From assembly GCA_963969495.1 (NCBI GenBank), contig OZ018337.1, forward strand, positions 83,488,777-83,552,776: a stretch of DNA of 64,000 nt, read 5' to 3'. Below are positions 43,378 through 57,517 of the stretch, piece by piece. The notes below the pieces were generated by a model. It saw only the letters and a program-made list of their open reading frames with translations, made no database searches and was not told the DNA's origin. Position 1 is the stretch's first letter. Each line of letters opens with the position of its first letter. The DNA comes from Ceratothoa steindachneri (taxonomy: Eukaryota; Arthropoda; Malacostraca; Isopoda; Cymothoidae). The translations under genes were made by a program, and so were the position numbers.

Positions 43378-44720
43378 CGGAGTTTTCTGAAATATGAGTT
43401 CACGGAAATAAGTGATCGAGAACAACAGAAGTCACAAGGTGTTGTGTGTAAGATGGTACTTCGGGTTGAGTCCTTGAAAAAATTTTAGTTGAAAAAGCAC
43501 CTGGACAATGTTCATCCTGATTTCTCGTCCAAAACCACTGGCTAATTTTGAGAACTGGGAGTTAGGAATGGCAAAGCAACGGCTGAAAAACATGACGAAT
43601 TGTACATTTGATCAAAGGTCAGAAGTACAAGCAAGCCTTGAGGTGGCTTGGAGAGTTGCAAGAAGTAAAAGGCCTCAAAGCAATCGCAAAGGAATTAGTC
43701 AAGCCCGTTCCGCTGAAACTTGTGGAAACTATGTGTGGCAAGGAGCAATCCAACGGAATTGACGCAGTTGCTTTATCCACCAAAAGTGTGAAAGATCGAA
43801 TTTCTATGATGGTCGAGAACATCCGAAATCAAATAATGTCTGTAATTAAAACAAGTGAAGATTTCGCCCTTCAGTTGGATAAGACAACTGATACAAGTTG
43901 CGAAGCTCAGCTGATGGTATATGACAGATGCAGGGGTGAAGGAACTATCGAGAAAGAAATGCTACTGAGCGCTTCTCTTGAACTAGGAACTCGCGGAGTG
44001 GATGTCTTTGAAAAAGTGAATTCGTTTTTCAATCTTCCCAAAGTTGGCTTGGAATGGGATAATTGTGTGAGATATTTAACGGATGGAGCTCCGGCAATGC
44101 TCGAATGCTTAAATGGTTTGGTTGCGCTCGTGAAAAAAACAGAATTAAATATAATGATAGTCACCTTATGTTTAATCGCCAAGCTTTGGTTGTGCAATGG
44201 CTTGAGTCGTAACTTGAAGAGGTGTTGAATCAGGAGATTAAAGTAAAAGATTTTATAAGAGCGGATGAATTGAGCTCCCGACTATTCCGAGACTTCTGTG
44301 AAGGTTTGTAGGCTCAATTTTCTACCATCTTGTTGCATTCAGAGGCTAGTTGGCTATCCCTTAGAAATGTTCTTAAACTAGTATGGATTCTGAAAGACGA
44401 AATTGAGAGCTTTCTTCTTGAAAAAAAAGGTCTTGGACAGCATTTGGAGATTCGAAATGGCCTGTACTTTTTACTTACTTGGTCGATATCTTCGAGTTTA
44501 GGAATTCTCGGAACAAGGAACTGCAAGGGAAACAAATTGACATCATCTCAGCAGGTGTAAAATCACTGAATTCAACCCAAAAATTAAGCTGTAGCTCAAG
44601 AAGGCTGAACAAATAAAAATATATACTTTCCCAACCTTGGGAGAATTTGTGGAAGACTCAGACGTTGTGTTCGGTGATGTCAAATTTATTATGATCAGTC
44701 CTGACCTCAAAAACGCCACG
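43378..44720 (+). pseudogene. hAT transposase relic 1 (ZBED5-like)
   Basis: A BED-type zinc finger (YEFTEISDREQQKSQGVVC, then LKKHLDNVHPDFSSK, 43390-43535) is followed after a frameshift by the main open frame 43608-44228. The frame contains LVKPVPLKLVETMCGKE, FALQLDKTTDTS (first catalytic Asp region), and LEWDNCVRYLTDGAPAMLEC (second Asp region). Broken frames continue with SRLFRDFCEG, HSEASWLSLRNVLKLVWILKDEI (HTEVRWLSRG region; the Arg-Trp is changed) and an end near GVKITEFNPKIKL. The C-terminal dimerisation domain is missing. This is a ZBED5/SCAND3-type hAT family, whose proteins have been domesticated in vertebrates. Confidence 0.85.
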
Positions 44721-46713
44721 TCTTGACGAAATTATGGGGACTAAGGTCTTTGTGGGTGTTTTGTTTCAAATAAAATTTTTGGAGAGTAGTGTATTACTTT
44801 AATATTTTTGTTTATTATTTAATTAATTACCATCAACTATCTTACAGCTGTATTAAAGTGGATAAAAATTATTATTTCTTTGAAGAAATTAACTAAATGG
44901 TTGCACTACTCTTTCAACTGAAAAATCTCAGATGAAGCAATATTTTAGTTATGGGGTAACGAGGACTCCAGACGAAGCAAATTTGGGTAATGACCGAAAC
45001 TAGTTGCCGAACGCGTTCTTAAATAGTCATAAATTCAAAAAAGCTCCTTACTTCATTTCTAGTCTTACCAAGTACTAGCTGTTCTAAGATATAGATTTCC
45101 TGAAGGAAAGTGACATATAAGGAAATCGCAGTTGACTCGATTTGATTAGCTTCGCTAGAGTTAATGCTTGAGGGATCTCCTCATCCTCCTCGACTCCTAG
45201 CGAGAATTTGAACGCTTTTAATTCTTCCAATGATTGCTTCCAAGTAATAGCAAGAGTGATGGTCAATTTGTGCATAGGACCTTTACATATAGTCCATAAG
45301 TTATTCTTTAATAAAACTTTTATGATTGATAGACATTCAAAGCTGTATAAAAGTTTTGTTAGTTGCGAAAGAGATGGATACGAGATCAAGAAACGACAGA
45401 AAGTGATAATAGAGTGATTGATTCTGCTACTGATCTAGGGGGAAATTTGGGAAATTTCAGGTGAATAGATGATCAAAATCTCTTCCACCAATTTATAGGA
45501 ACTATCATTAAACATAGAGTGAAATCGTACGTATAATATATAGAAAAGAAGTAAAGAATGAATTCTAACACTATATTTATTTCTATGGTCTTTAAGAGAT
45601 TAGTCTTTAAAAATGGGTAATTCCTCCTTAATACATACACCTTTCTCCATGAAACTTGGACCCCATGGGTAACAAAACTTAGTAAACTTGTTATTCTTCC
45701 CTAAAAATTTTCCTCTTTTGATTTAATATACATATTCCTTGAAGATGAAAATTAGCCATGGCCTTTCTAAGAACAACATATTTTTATTCGTTCTGACATC
45801 TTCACAACTCTCGAGGTACATTTGAACAAGGAATTATGAGAGTCATATTATCAAATATGGAAAATTTTTCCCTACGCTGAAATCCTTTAAGGGAATTTAG
45901 CGACCCCATTTTATTATTATCCATCAGATCATGGTATCAAATTTGGCTTTGCATTTCCAAATTTAAGACGGCTTTTGAGTTCCTAATTACACAAATATTC
46001 ATTTCCGGCACTATTTTTCTTAATAGGCTGCGTTGAAATTCTAAGTGGGCCTAAAGAGTAGAATGAAGATATAAAAGAAACAACAATAAATTAACAGGCG
46101 AATGATACAAAGTGAGACGTTTCGCCCAATCCTAATGTATGAATTGACCATTTTTGAATGGGAGCTATCTAAGTGTTTAACATTATATATATATAACGTA
46201 TACATGAATACAATAATCAGACAGCGTGTAGTTTTTTTATTATTCTCTGTCTTATTATTTATTCTCTCTCTATCACTTAAAATTGCAAGAGCATTAATTC
46301 AAACTAAGTAAACAAATGAATTCTTTACTTCCATACACAGAAAACATGAAATTGCCTGTAAAATCATTGAAAAATATATCACGCCAGCCGAATATATCAG
46401 CATTGTTTTAACTCTTTTATAATATCATCATGAATAAATAGAATCATTGATATAAGTGAGACAGATCTTCTTAGAATTTGATAAGCGAGACGATAAGAAT
46501 GTGTAAATGGCATAGCTTAAAGTTGATGGTAAAACTCACATAGATTCTTAATTGGGAATCGATGCATTTATTTGAATTAGTGTAAAATACCTTTTATCAA
46601 ATACTCTGATTTTTAGCTTAGATATTTACAAGAGCAAGACATCTTTTTATTTATAAAGCAACGTGAATACAAGTTGTACTTATTGTTATTTCATCGAACG
46701 AGAGTATGTAAAG
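44721..46713. other. AT-rich DNA without a recognisable gene
   Basis: No gene or element end recognised; the 45084-45389 minus frame has no motif. Confidence 0.5.
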
Positions 46714-48872
<2,159 letters not shown>

Positions 48873-51600
48873 AAATGTGACAATCATTACTGCGTACTTT
48901 GTGTACGATTGTGTGCACGCACTCACGGCTCCCGCCTGGAGCTGACTTGTGTAAACGTTTTGCACATTTAGTGCTTTTGTATTTCTATGTTGTACCTATT
49001 ATTTTATTTTAGTTTTTACAGTAGTAAAAAATATTTTGTTTCATCCAATTTGATATCCAGAACCTTCTAGTTAGTTAATTTAATTCGTCCAAGGAAAAAG
49101 AGTCACTCTTACTCGATTTAGTGCAACCCACTTTGAAAGTGCATTATTTAGCGAGAGGCTCAATCGTAGAAGTGTCCTGTGGGTTTGCCACATTCCCTTC
49201 GGAGTCAAACAAGGCAAGTGGAGGTCGGGAAATCGATCCTGACCTACGATAAGTTGACACAAAATAGTAACAAGTAAAGCTGTGGGAGATTCAAATTGTC
49301 TCTATAAAACAAATTTAAATAGCACAGCTTAATTAATGTTTTTGTCCCAGAGCATCTTTGTGTTTCTGAATGCGAGGAGAGTTGCGCACTCCCCCTATCA
49401 TATAATATACTTACAATGAGTATACTTTTCACCGTGCACACCAGGCAGTTTTTGAAAGCTTACTTCCTTTTGTCCTTAATGTCCTTAAAGTATTCTAGGT
49501 TCAGAGGTTCTGTCATATAGACGACCTTTAGATACTTCTACCAGAAAAGGGCAAGTAGAGTGAAATGCTTTCACCTTAGAGGATACTTAATGCTTTCTTC
49601 CTCTTCTTTAAATCTAATGGTTAGGAATCATTTCTTTGTTTCTTGTTGAAAGGAAAATTCGTATTTGAAAAATAACACTTAATGTCCATATTTAACTTGT
49701 GATTGTAACATATCAAGTCACCAGTAACTATTCCCTTTACTAAAGGGGCCCAACTAAACCCTTTAGCCGAAAAGCTACCTCTCAATATTTTTCCTATTAA
49801 ATTAAAATGCTTATACACAGAAATGCATATACGTTGTAACAAGTCAGGAAGAGCTGCACCTTAACCTTCATCGAACAGAAGTATAAGCGTGTAAGCATAG
49901 GGTTTGCTTATTAATCGGTAAATATTTTATCTCTATTTAACTTAGCAAGGTAATTATGTTTATTTGGAGCTCCACTTCGACTATACACACAAATTACTTT
50001 TACATTATTTGAATATATTTATAAACTCTCCTTCCACTTCAATCAAGATAGATATTATTCTTGTAGAAAAGTATCCATCAATTGAACCGTTTTTTATTTC
50101 GGTCCTAAATCAAAGTTTGTCTATTTTTAGGAAATATTTCCTGATAAAAGGAACCTATATGTTTAAAACAAATAATGGCTATTTTCTATTGTTTTGCAAA
50201 ATATATAGTTGGAAATTAACACTTAATTGCCAGAAACAAAAAATGTGTTACATAATGTATCCAATCTTCTACTTCACCTCATTCACCTTCCAAAGAGAAT
50301 CGATTGAAAGGTGGTTTTCGTGATCTCTCCACCTATTTTCGCGTCGCCAAACCTTTTGAACCAAACTGAAAGAATTATAATGTGGAACTTACACGAATTA
50401 ATAAATGTTGGTCTATTATCTACTTAAGACCTCATAAATCTTCTATAAAATCCTATGCAAAAGATTATTTATGTATGTACAAAATAAAAGAAAATGGAAA
50501 CTCAATTGAGAGCTTAGATTGATTAATTACTGCAAAAGTGTTATAACCAATTTAGTAAAGTTGAAATTTTCGGGGCAATTTGTGCCTAAAAGTAAATGGA
50601 ATGTATTATTATGTTATGGTTGTTCTGTATTAAGTTAATCAATATTTTCTGAACAAAAATTGCGCAGGAAATAACAAAATTATATATAGAAATATGATGA
50701 CCAGTAACCTTTTCTCAGGGCATAGGAACGAAAGAGATAATTGATGTTTATATGATACCCGATACACTACAATCAGGCTTAGAACAAAGCAGGATAGGAA
50801 TTGTTATGCCCGTTAAAATAAACCCTGGCATACGATCGAGACAAGTTAAGAAAATATGATACCTAATAAGATAGTCTCAAGCAAACACTCGAACATCTTA
50901 TTGAATTGTGCATAAAAACCTATAGACTAATTACAGGTTAAGTCTTCGCTTGTCTTTAGGTCTCATTTTCAAATTAAAAGGATTTTTTATTCAATGTCCC
51001 AATATATATATATCTTATCTTTTTGGTAAATATAAAGAAAGACACGTGAACAATGGATATTAAATATTATTCCGCAAGAAGAGCGTGTCTTATTTACATA
51101 AACTATCATTAACATTTTTATTAATTTCAATACCGTTTATTTTTACCATTGAAATGCTCGCATTAATTATCTATTTACTTCGAAGCTATTTTGCTATTTT
51201 ATCTTAGTTCTTTCATAGGAAATACGTTGCAGGCAATTTATTCTATTATTACCGATATTTAAAAGCATAAATTCGAAATGAAATAAGAAAATGTGAACTG
51301 GACAAGGATGAGGAAGGATTTTTATAATAAATTTTACTTCGAAAATTAATTGTATTTAGCATGATGGGGCTGGATGTTACATTAGCAATCATGATTTTAT
51401 TTTATTATTGAAGTTTTAGAATTCATCCCACACTCCGATCAAAGAAAGAATACGTTGGAATACAGGGAAAGAAAATAACAAGAGATAAAGAATGAAAATG
51501 ACCCTCTTAAATTTTGACGGTTCACTGCTAAGATGATTAACACTATCAATTAAGTTTGAACCGAGGGATGATTAATTAAGTAATGATTTTTCAATTATGC
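48873..51600. other. AT-rich DNA without a recognisable gene
   Basis: Nothing recognised. The 119-residue frame at 49964-50323 has no motif and a composition like the surrounding AT-rich DNA; I do not call it. Confidence 0.5.
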
Positions 51601-51605
51601 AAATT

Positions 51606-52135
51606 CTAGAGAAAAGGGGATCCTTGAGGTTTGACCCGGTAAAGGTGAAATTGGGGTGAAGAAGTGGGGGTTAAATCCCTTTTACTTTGATGTGCGGCGA
51701 GTAGGACCAGGTAGATAAGTTCAACGTTGAACTTGGACGCTTCGCACGGGACTTTCAATTCAACTTCGGGAAAATGAAGATTGGGGGAGGGGGCTCTTAT
51801 CCTTAAGGGGAAAACGGAGGGTGCTTCCGGGATGGCTTTTCCGATCCTTAGAATCCGAAGACGTGGTGACAAGTGTTGAAGTGCGCCTAACTATTTCTAC
51901 GAACAACACTAAGTAACGCCCAGCTCTTCCTTGGATCTTCGACAATCACTCAATTCTTCTCTGGACGAGAATGTAGTCGATTTCCTCTCGACTAGCGATG
52001 ACGTTACAGTTAACGTACTAGACGGTAGCTTCAGACACAATCTCTTGTGAATTCTGAACTGTCGAATATATACCCCAAAATTATCTTGACGGGGAGAGAG
52101 ATTCATCGCCAACCGACTTCCTTAATTGACTTGGG
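51606..52135. other. unidentified GC-richer block
   Basis: About 530 bp clearly richer in G and C than both neighbours, with sharp edges and open frames on the minus strand (51872-51606, 51945-51760, 52112-51909) that show no motif. It lies downstream of the piggyBac-like relic on the minus strand. It may be a solo LTR or another insertion; no TG...CA ends or target duplications were established. Confidence 0.4.
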
Positions 52136-52249
52136 TCGCGATAAGGTTCTATAGCACTTACTTAATGGTCTTTTCATTGTTCTAATTTTTGCAGTATAGA
52201 GGGCAGACAATTTAGAGCGGTTAACGGCAAACTGGTGAAGTCAGAAGGA

Positions 52250-53013
52250 GGGGGGGGATTTATTCTCTATTTCATTTTTCCAAAAAAGCTTTCGGACAGT
52301 TTTGAATGAATGGATCCCATATTGGAAATGCTAAGCAAAATTTCCCTCAACTAGGTTCGTTTTCCTCTGACATTTTTATCAAAGCAGATATATCTCATTA
52401 TTTCCAGAAACCTATTGCGGTGCATATTTTTACTCAACAGTACCTTTGATAGGTATGTTTCTTCTCCTAATAACGCCTCGAACAATTATAGCACCAATAA
52501 ATTTTTCTAATTCATCTAAACTAAAGACCAGTCTTTGTTTCCAGAAACTCTTTGACCAGCATGAATTTATAGTTCTAACTATTTTAAAGTATTGGCTCAT
52601 TGATCCAAATTCTAAAGGAAGAAAGAGGACTGTCTCTGATTACTCGTGTCGTCCCTTATGTGATAGGCACCGACTAAAATTTTAGCCCATTATGTTGCGG
52701 GAAATGGCCACATGCATGCTGAGATGGAACATCAAACTGCCAAGAAGAACCGTCCTTACCTTTCAAACATTGAGAAACATTTGCTATGCTATCATTGCTG
52801 CTACGTTCTTTATTGTTTAGAAGTACATTACCAATGTTGTTTGATTCTTCATCACTAGAATTAGAGGAGAAAAATGAGAATTCATCAATAATATTATATT
52901 CATTTCCTGAAGGCGCGTCATGAGTATCAGAAATCGCGGCATCTGATGAATCTTATAGTATATTTCTAAGATGTTCTAATATTGGTTCATTAGTTTGTTT
53001 TTTAGCCATGTAA
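52250..53013 (-). pseudogene. piggyBac-like transposase, N-terminal part
   Basis: The minus-strand reading starts MAKKQTNEPILEHLRNIL at 53011, then an acidic, Asp/Ser-rich stretch (SDAAISDTHDAPSGNEYNII). A GKDGSSWQ motif, SPLSSFRIWINEPIL, a KFIGxxxxRGV-like piece in another frame, and KFCLAFPIWDPFIQNC follow in order. These match the start of PGBD4-like piggyBac transposases (nuclear acidic head, then the dimerisation region). The catalytic Asp residues of the core were not found; the sequence degenerates by 52250, before the GC-richer block. Many frame breaks. Confidence 0.6.
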
Positions 53014-53280
53014 ATTACTATGAAAGGTTTTAAAAACTAAATTTGATTACAGATTGATTATAAAAGCTGAAGAAAAAAAAAATAGGTAGTAGTTATTCAT
53101 TTATATAACACATAATAATTTATAGCTTTACTTACAAATAAAAAATGTAAAACAGTGTCTTAAAACACACCGCATTCTTCTGATTAATAGAAACTGAATA
53201 GATTATGAGAGACAATGAGCGAGACTGAGAAACAAACGTTTCCAGACGTGTTAACGTGAAAGCGCTGGCAAATGACGAAA

Positions 53281-53310
53281 ACTGGCCATGCGTCAATTGA
53301 CGCGGCCGGT
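53281..53310. repeat. 30-bp near-perfect palindrome
   Basis: A perfect 14-base palindrome (GCGTCAATTGACGC, 53290-53303) sits within longer arms ACTGGCC/GGCCGGT. It lies 270 bp upstream of the piggyBac-like start and could be part of that element's terminus. Confidence 0.85.
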
Positions 53311-53313
53311 CCT

Positions 53314-55908
53314 TTTAGATAGTAGGAGATCTAATTATTTTTCGGTTGCTACATTCTACGTTTTATACATAGTGTATAGATACATCATAGAAACAAGAAA
53401 AGTCATACATCCTGAAATACAAAAACAATAAATGTTTTTAAATTGTGCGCATTTCAAAGATGAAAATGATTCAATTGATGCAGTTGTTCCTTATAGTGTT
53501 AGAAAATGTTCCAGAACTTGCCAGAAGAACACACCCATGGAAAATTTGAGACTGTTCGGAATATTATGTAATATTACTCCAGAAAAAATTATAGAGGTAT
53601 TTTCAAATAAATAAACCTCTCTAATTCCTCTAATTCACTAAGAGCATTCTTACTTGCACCTACAAATGGGACTCTGATGTCTCAAATCCTTTCTATCAGA
53701 CCGAAGCCAGAGTCTCACAAATACTAATACGAGTGACCTCTATTATATAGAAACGAACTCAAGGGGGAATTTGATAAAACAAAAATAAACGCAACTCAAC
53801 TCCTCTTACGTTTCCTAGTATAGCCACTATAGTAAATAAAGACAAAACAAACTATGATACTCTATAAAAAATACTTTGTTTTAGCAAAGGTGTTGATCTA
53901 TAAAGAGATAAAATAAGTACACTTGTCTTGAGTGTCATTGACCTAGATAAATAGGACCATAAGTGCACATGGTATGGATGTTCCTCGATCAAAATATCGC
54001 CATAGAATGTATTTTTGTGCAATTATAACACTGAAAACCTTTGAAAGCACAGCGAAAAAAATCTGTATCGTCATCGCATTCAAAATTTTCACAATTCTCC
54101 TCAAACATATTCGAGGTCGAAATTGTGACTAAAAATAACCTTTTAATTGATCATCCTCAATTTTATAAATAACTTTGCCCAAGCAAAACCTGTCATGAGT
54201 TGTAGATCTATGTCTTCAGGTTATACTTCAAATTATTTAACCGTTAGGAATATAATACTAAATTCTCAACCTGAATTTTCGGCTCGATATAATAATAACA
54301 ACAATCAATTTCTTATTAACTATTATAAATTTCTAAATTAATGTAGTATTTTCGTGTGTTATTTTATTTAGAATAATACTAATATAAAATTATAAATAAA
54401 ATACAATTAACATCATTATTAATGCCAATGACATTTATCCATCGTAAAACAGTATCTCTGAATAAATGAGGACACTTTAAACAGATTCCTTGGAATATAA
54501 AAGGTATTTAATTGATCTCTCATCATCAGTATTTGTGTAACTGCAAAGGACTCCTATAAATTGATGAACACGAAGCTCTATACGCTAGAGACATCTCACC
54601 AAGAGTCTCAATTCACACAATCCCAACATTTATACTTTAATAACACCTTGAAAAACAGTCTAAGCAGAAGTAAGTTGCTAGAAGAAGTTTGTAGACACTG
54701 ACCTAACCCTGTCAGACATTTCTGAGCACAAGTTTCTTCAGTATAAGTCATGAATATGTTCTACATTCCACTTGTTTCATCATGTATTCACGAAAGTATA
54801 AAGAATGCAATTTCAAAGTTGATACTATTCAAGACATTTGTCCTCCATGGGATAATGGATAAAGCAATATAAACTTACAGTTAAACCAACCAACACAAAA
54901 GGAAATTTGCTATTCGTACACAAAGTTCCACCTTTATATAAATCTATTAACGTTTTATCCTATAATTCTAAAATATCTTTTGCAAAATACGTCATTACTG
55001 TACCCCTAATAATATATTAAGCCAACTCCACTCAGAATACTGATGATTTTCCTTTATTAGTGACTGATAATAATTCACATTCCTCTCCAGGACAGAAAAA
55101 TTGATACTGTTCAGTATTGAGAGGTATTTAAAGAACTCTTTTGTGCCTAAGTTATAATCAGAATAGATGGAGCAATTCTTCAAGAGTTCACCACAGAAGT
55201 GCGCAAACTCACTTACAGCTTAATTAGAGAGCATCGAAAAATAGCTCCTTTATTAAAATATAAACCCTCCCTGAAATTCAGTTTTACAAATTATATGCTG
55301 AAATAAACTAATGATCACCACCGATTAAATATTTATAGTAGATGAAGGGAGATTACTAAATTTACCTAGGGAGAATATCAGCAAATGCTTCTAAAACTCC
55401 GTAAAACATGAAAATGCGTAGGTATAGGGTAATATCATTGAGGGATAAGGTATACATAGCAACCAGCATTCCTTTGGTCAGAGAGTCAAGGGGATCAAAG
55501 GAACCTCCCTTAATACACTCGAAAAGTCGTTAGGCAACAAGAAAAAAATAGAAAGATTCTCCAAATGAAATAGAGAAAGATTTCAAAGCACATTTGCGAG
55601 TGTGTTTAGATTGCAAGAGGAAGAAAATACAAAATACATGAGATTTAAGATAAAAAAATGAGGCATACATTTCAGAGAGAGGTGTATAAATAATAATGCC
55701 CAGAAGAATATCTTGCACGGGTTATTAAATAGTAATAATGCTGCATTAAATGATAGGTATTTGTGTGACATCTAAAAGGTTAGCACAAAGATCTAAAAAA
55801 CTGGAAATCAGCCTAATTCATCTGCTTATTATAGACTAAAACCCTCCTCAAACTCTTTTTAAGGTTTATGAAAAAATAACTACTATTTGGGTACAATTTT
55901 TTAGTAAT
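53314..55908. other. AT-rich DNA without a recognisable gene
   Basis: Nothing recognised on either strand. Confidence 0.5.
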
Positions 55909-55913
55909 ATTAG
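55909..55913. repeat. target site duplication ATTAG (left)
   Basis: Identical to 60526-60530 on the other side of the family B element. Confidence 0.85.
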
Positions 55914-57203
55914 TGTAAAAGAATCGTCCCTTCATCCCCCCTCCTCGTTCACTTTGGTGCAGTCACGAGGCGGTTACTGCAAAGACATCCGTCGAAGGCA
56001 TCGGCGGGTTCAGTGCTTAACCGAAGTGTGGCACAGCTCGGTGCCATGAAGGACCCTAAAGGTCAAAATCTAAGATCTCCCCCAGGAGAGTGAGATCCAG
56101 TTTCACGTCAAATAAGAAATTACAGGCGGGTTTCTCCCAATCTCGGAGGCTAAAGAGGAGCCGATGTTTGACTTCGTGTGAAAAACCGTTGGCCAAAAGA
56201 ACTCTCCTGGGGCTGTCCTCAGGCCCCTCTGCCCACTACCACTCCCCCAGTGGGGTGATGAGGTAGAAATGAGGAACTCTGAGGAAAATCGAGGTAGTAT
56301 ACGTCAGTCTCTAGGTGACGAAGTCTTCGGATCAAACCGAACTACCGAGACTGGAGAGGTAGTGTACTTTGCTCGCCAGACCAAGAAGTACCCTGCAAGA
56401 GAGGCAGGGCTACCTACCTTAAGGGGCTAAGAAGAAGCTCATCATCGAGCTAAGTCCCTGGTTATTAAACCAAACGATAAGTTAACTTTGTTAAGTTCAA
56501 CTTACTCTCACTAGAGAGATCCTCATATCCTGGCGCACCTTAAACACCAAGCGTATTCCTCGTCCTTGAGGAATTACGAAAAGAAGAAGGAAAAGGCTGC
56601 CCCTCGAACCCGTTATTCGTTGGCCACACCGACCTCCTAAGTTAACTTGATTTAAGAACCAAGTTCGACTCACTCTCGCCAGAGAGACCACGACTGCCTA
56701 GGTGTTGCATAAAGCACCGTATTGGTTCTTGTCCTTGGACCTCCCCCCCCCCTCCGCCGGAAGAACGTGTGGTCTGCCAGCTGCCATCCTCGCAAAAACA
56801 ACCGTGTGATCTCGCTCATCTACATCTGGCCGGCGGCACGCGTCAAGAGGAAATAACATTTCTGAGGCCTTTAAACTCCACATGAGTCCGTAAGCCTAAT
56901 TCTTATATTATTATTGTGTGTAGAGAAAACGTTAACCAATTTTTGTGGGTAAACTAATTTAATTAATTCTTGTTTATAATAATATTTAGAGTATTGCTGT
57001 AGTTAATGTATAAAAGTTATGTATTTAATTGCTAAAGGTAAAATATAAGTTTATATGGGGATTATTTTGCGTTTCTCTTATATATATATCCTTACGTGTT
57101 TCATAACGGCTAGGTTTCGTAAAGATATTTTTATAATATTAATATATTAGACACTCTCTTAGCACTCTTAGAAAATAAAAAAAAGTGAGGGAATTCTACG
57201 ACA
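55914..57203 (+). mobile_element. family B 5' LTR
   Basis: 1290 bp, starting TGTAAAAGAATCGTCCC and ending TTCTACGACA. It contains repeated short hairpins of the CTCTCTGGCGAGAG kind (reverse orientation here) and a TATATATATCC box near 57080. Confidence 0.9.
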
Positions 57204-57213
57204 TAAATAAAAG

Positions 57214-57223
57214 TGGTGTCAGG
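57214..57223 (+). other. family B primer binding site
   Basis: TGGTGTCAGG, 10 bases after the LTR end, complementary to a tRNA 3' end of the form CCTGACACCA (tRNA-Leu type; inference). It is shared with family A. Confidence 0.6.
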
Positions 57224-57517
57224 TTTGTAGGTTGTTATTAAAAAGAACCTAGCAGTGTCAAATTAAGAAAGAGCCAACAATTAAAGGAATATCATATCAG
57301 GAATAAGAGAATAATTGACGAGAGGAAAATTGGTAGACTTGGGGGTGGTAACAATCTGAAGGTAATTGGTAGGTCAAGTGGTAAATTTGTTGTCGGGAGT
57401 GTTATTTCAATCAACATAGTAGTGGGATTAAGGGTAAGTTATGCTGAGCGCTACCTGGTGAGTGGTGTTATAATTACCTGAGAGTACAGAAAGGAAAAAT
57501 CAACGGACCAACACGAA

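Noticed and set aside
43608..44228. domesticated ZBED-type host gene
   Set aside because: Frameshifts on both sides, no C-terminal domain, no introns or other host context.
49964..50323. 119-residue plus-strand open frame
   Set aside because: No motif, AT-rich composition like the flanks, no neighbouring exon signals; expected by chance in such DNA.
51606..52112. three overlapping minus-strand open frames as a gene
   Set aside because: None has a motif, and the frames are probably open only because the block is GC-richer.
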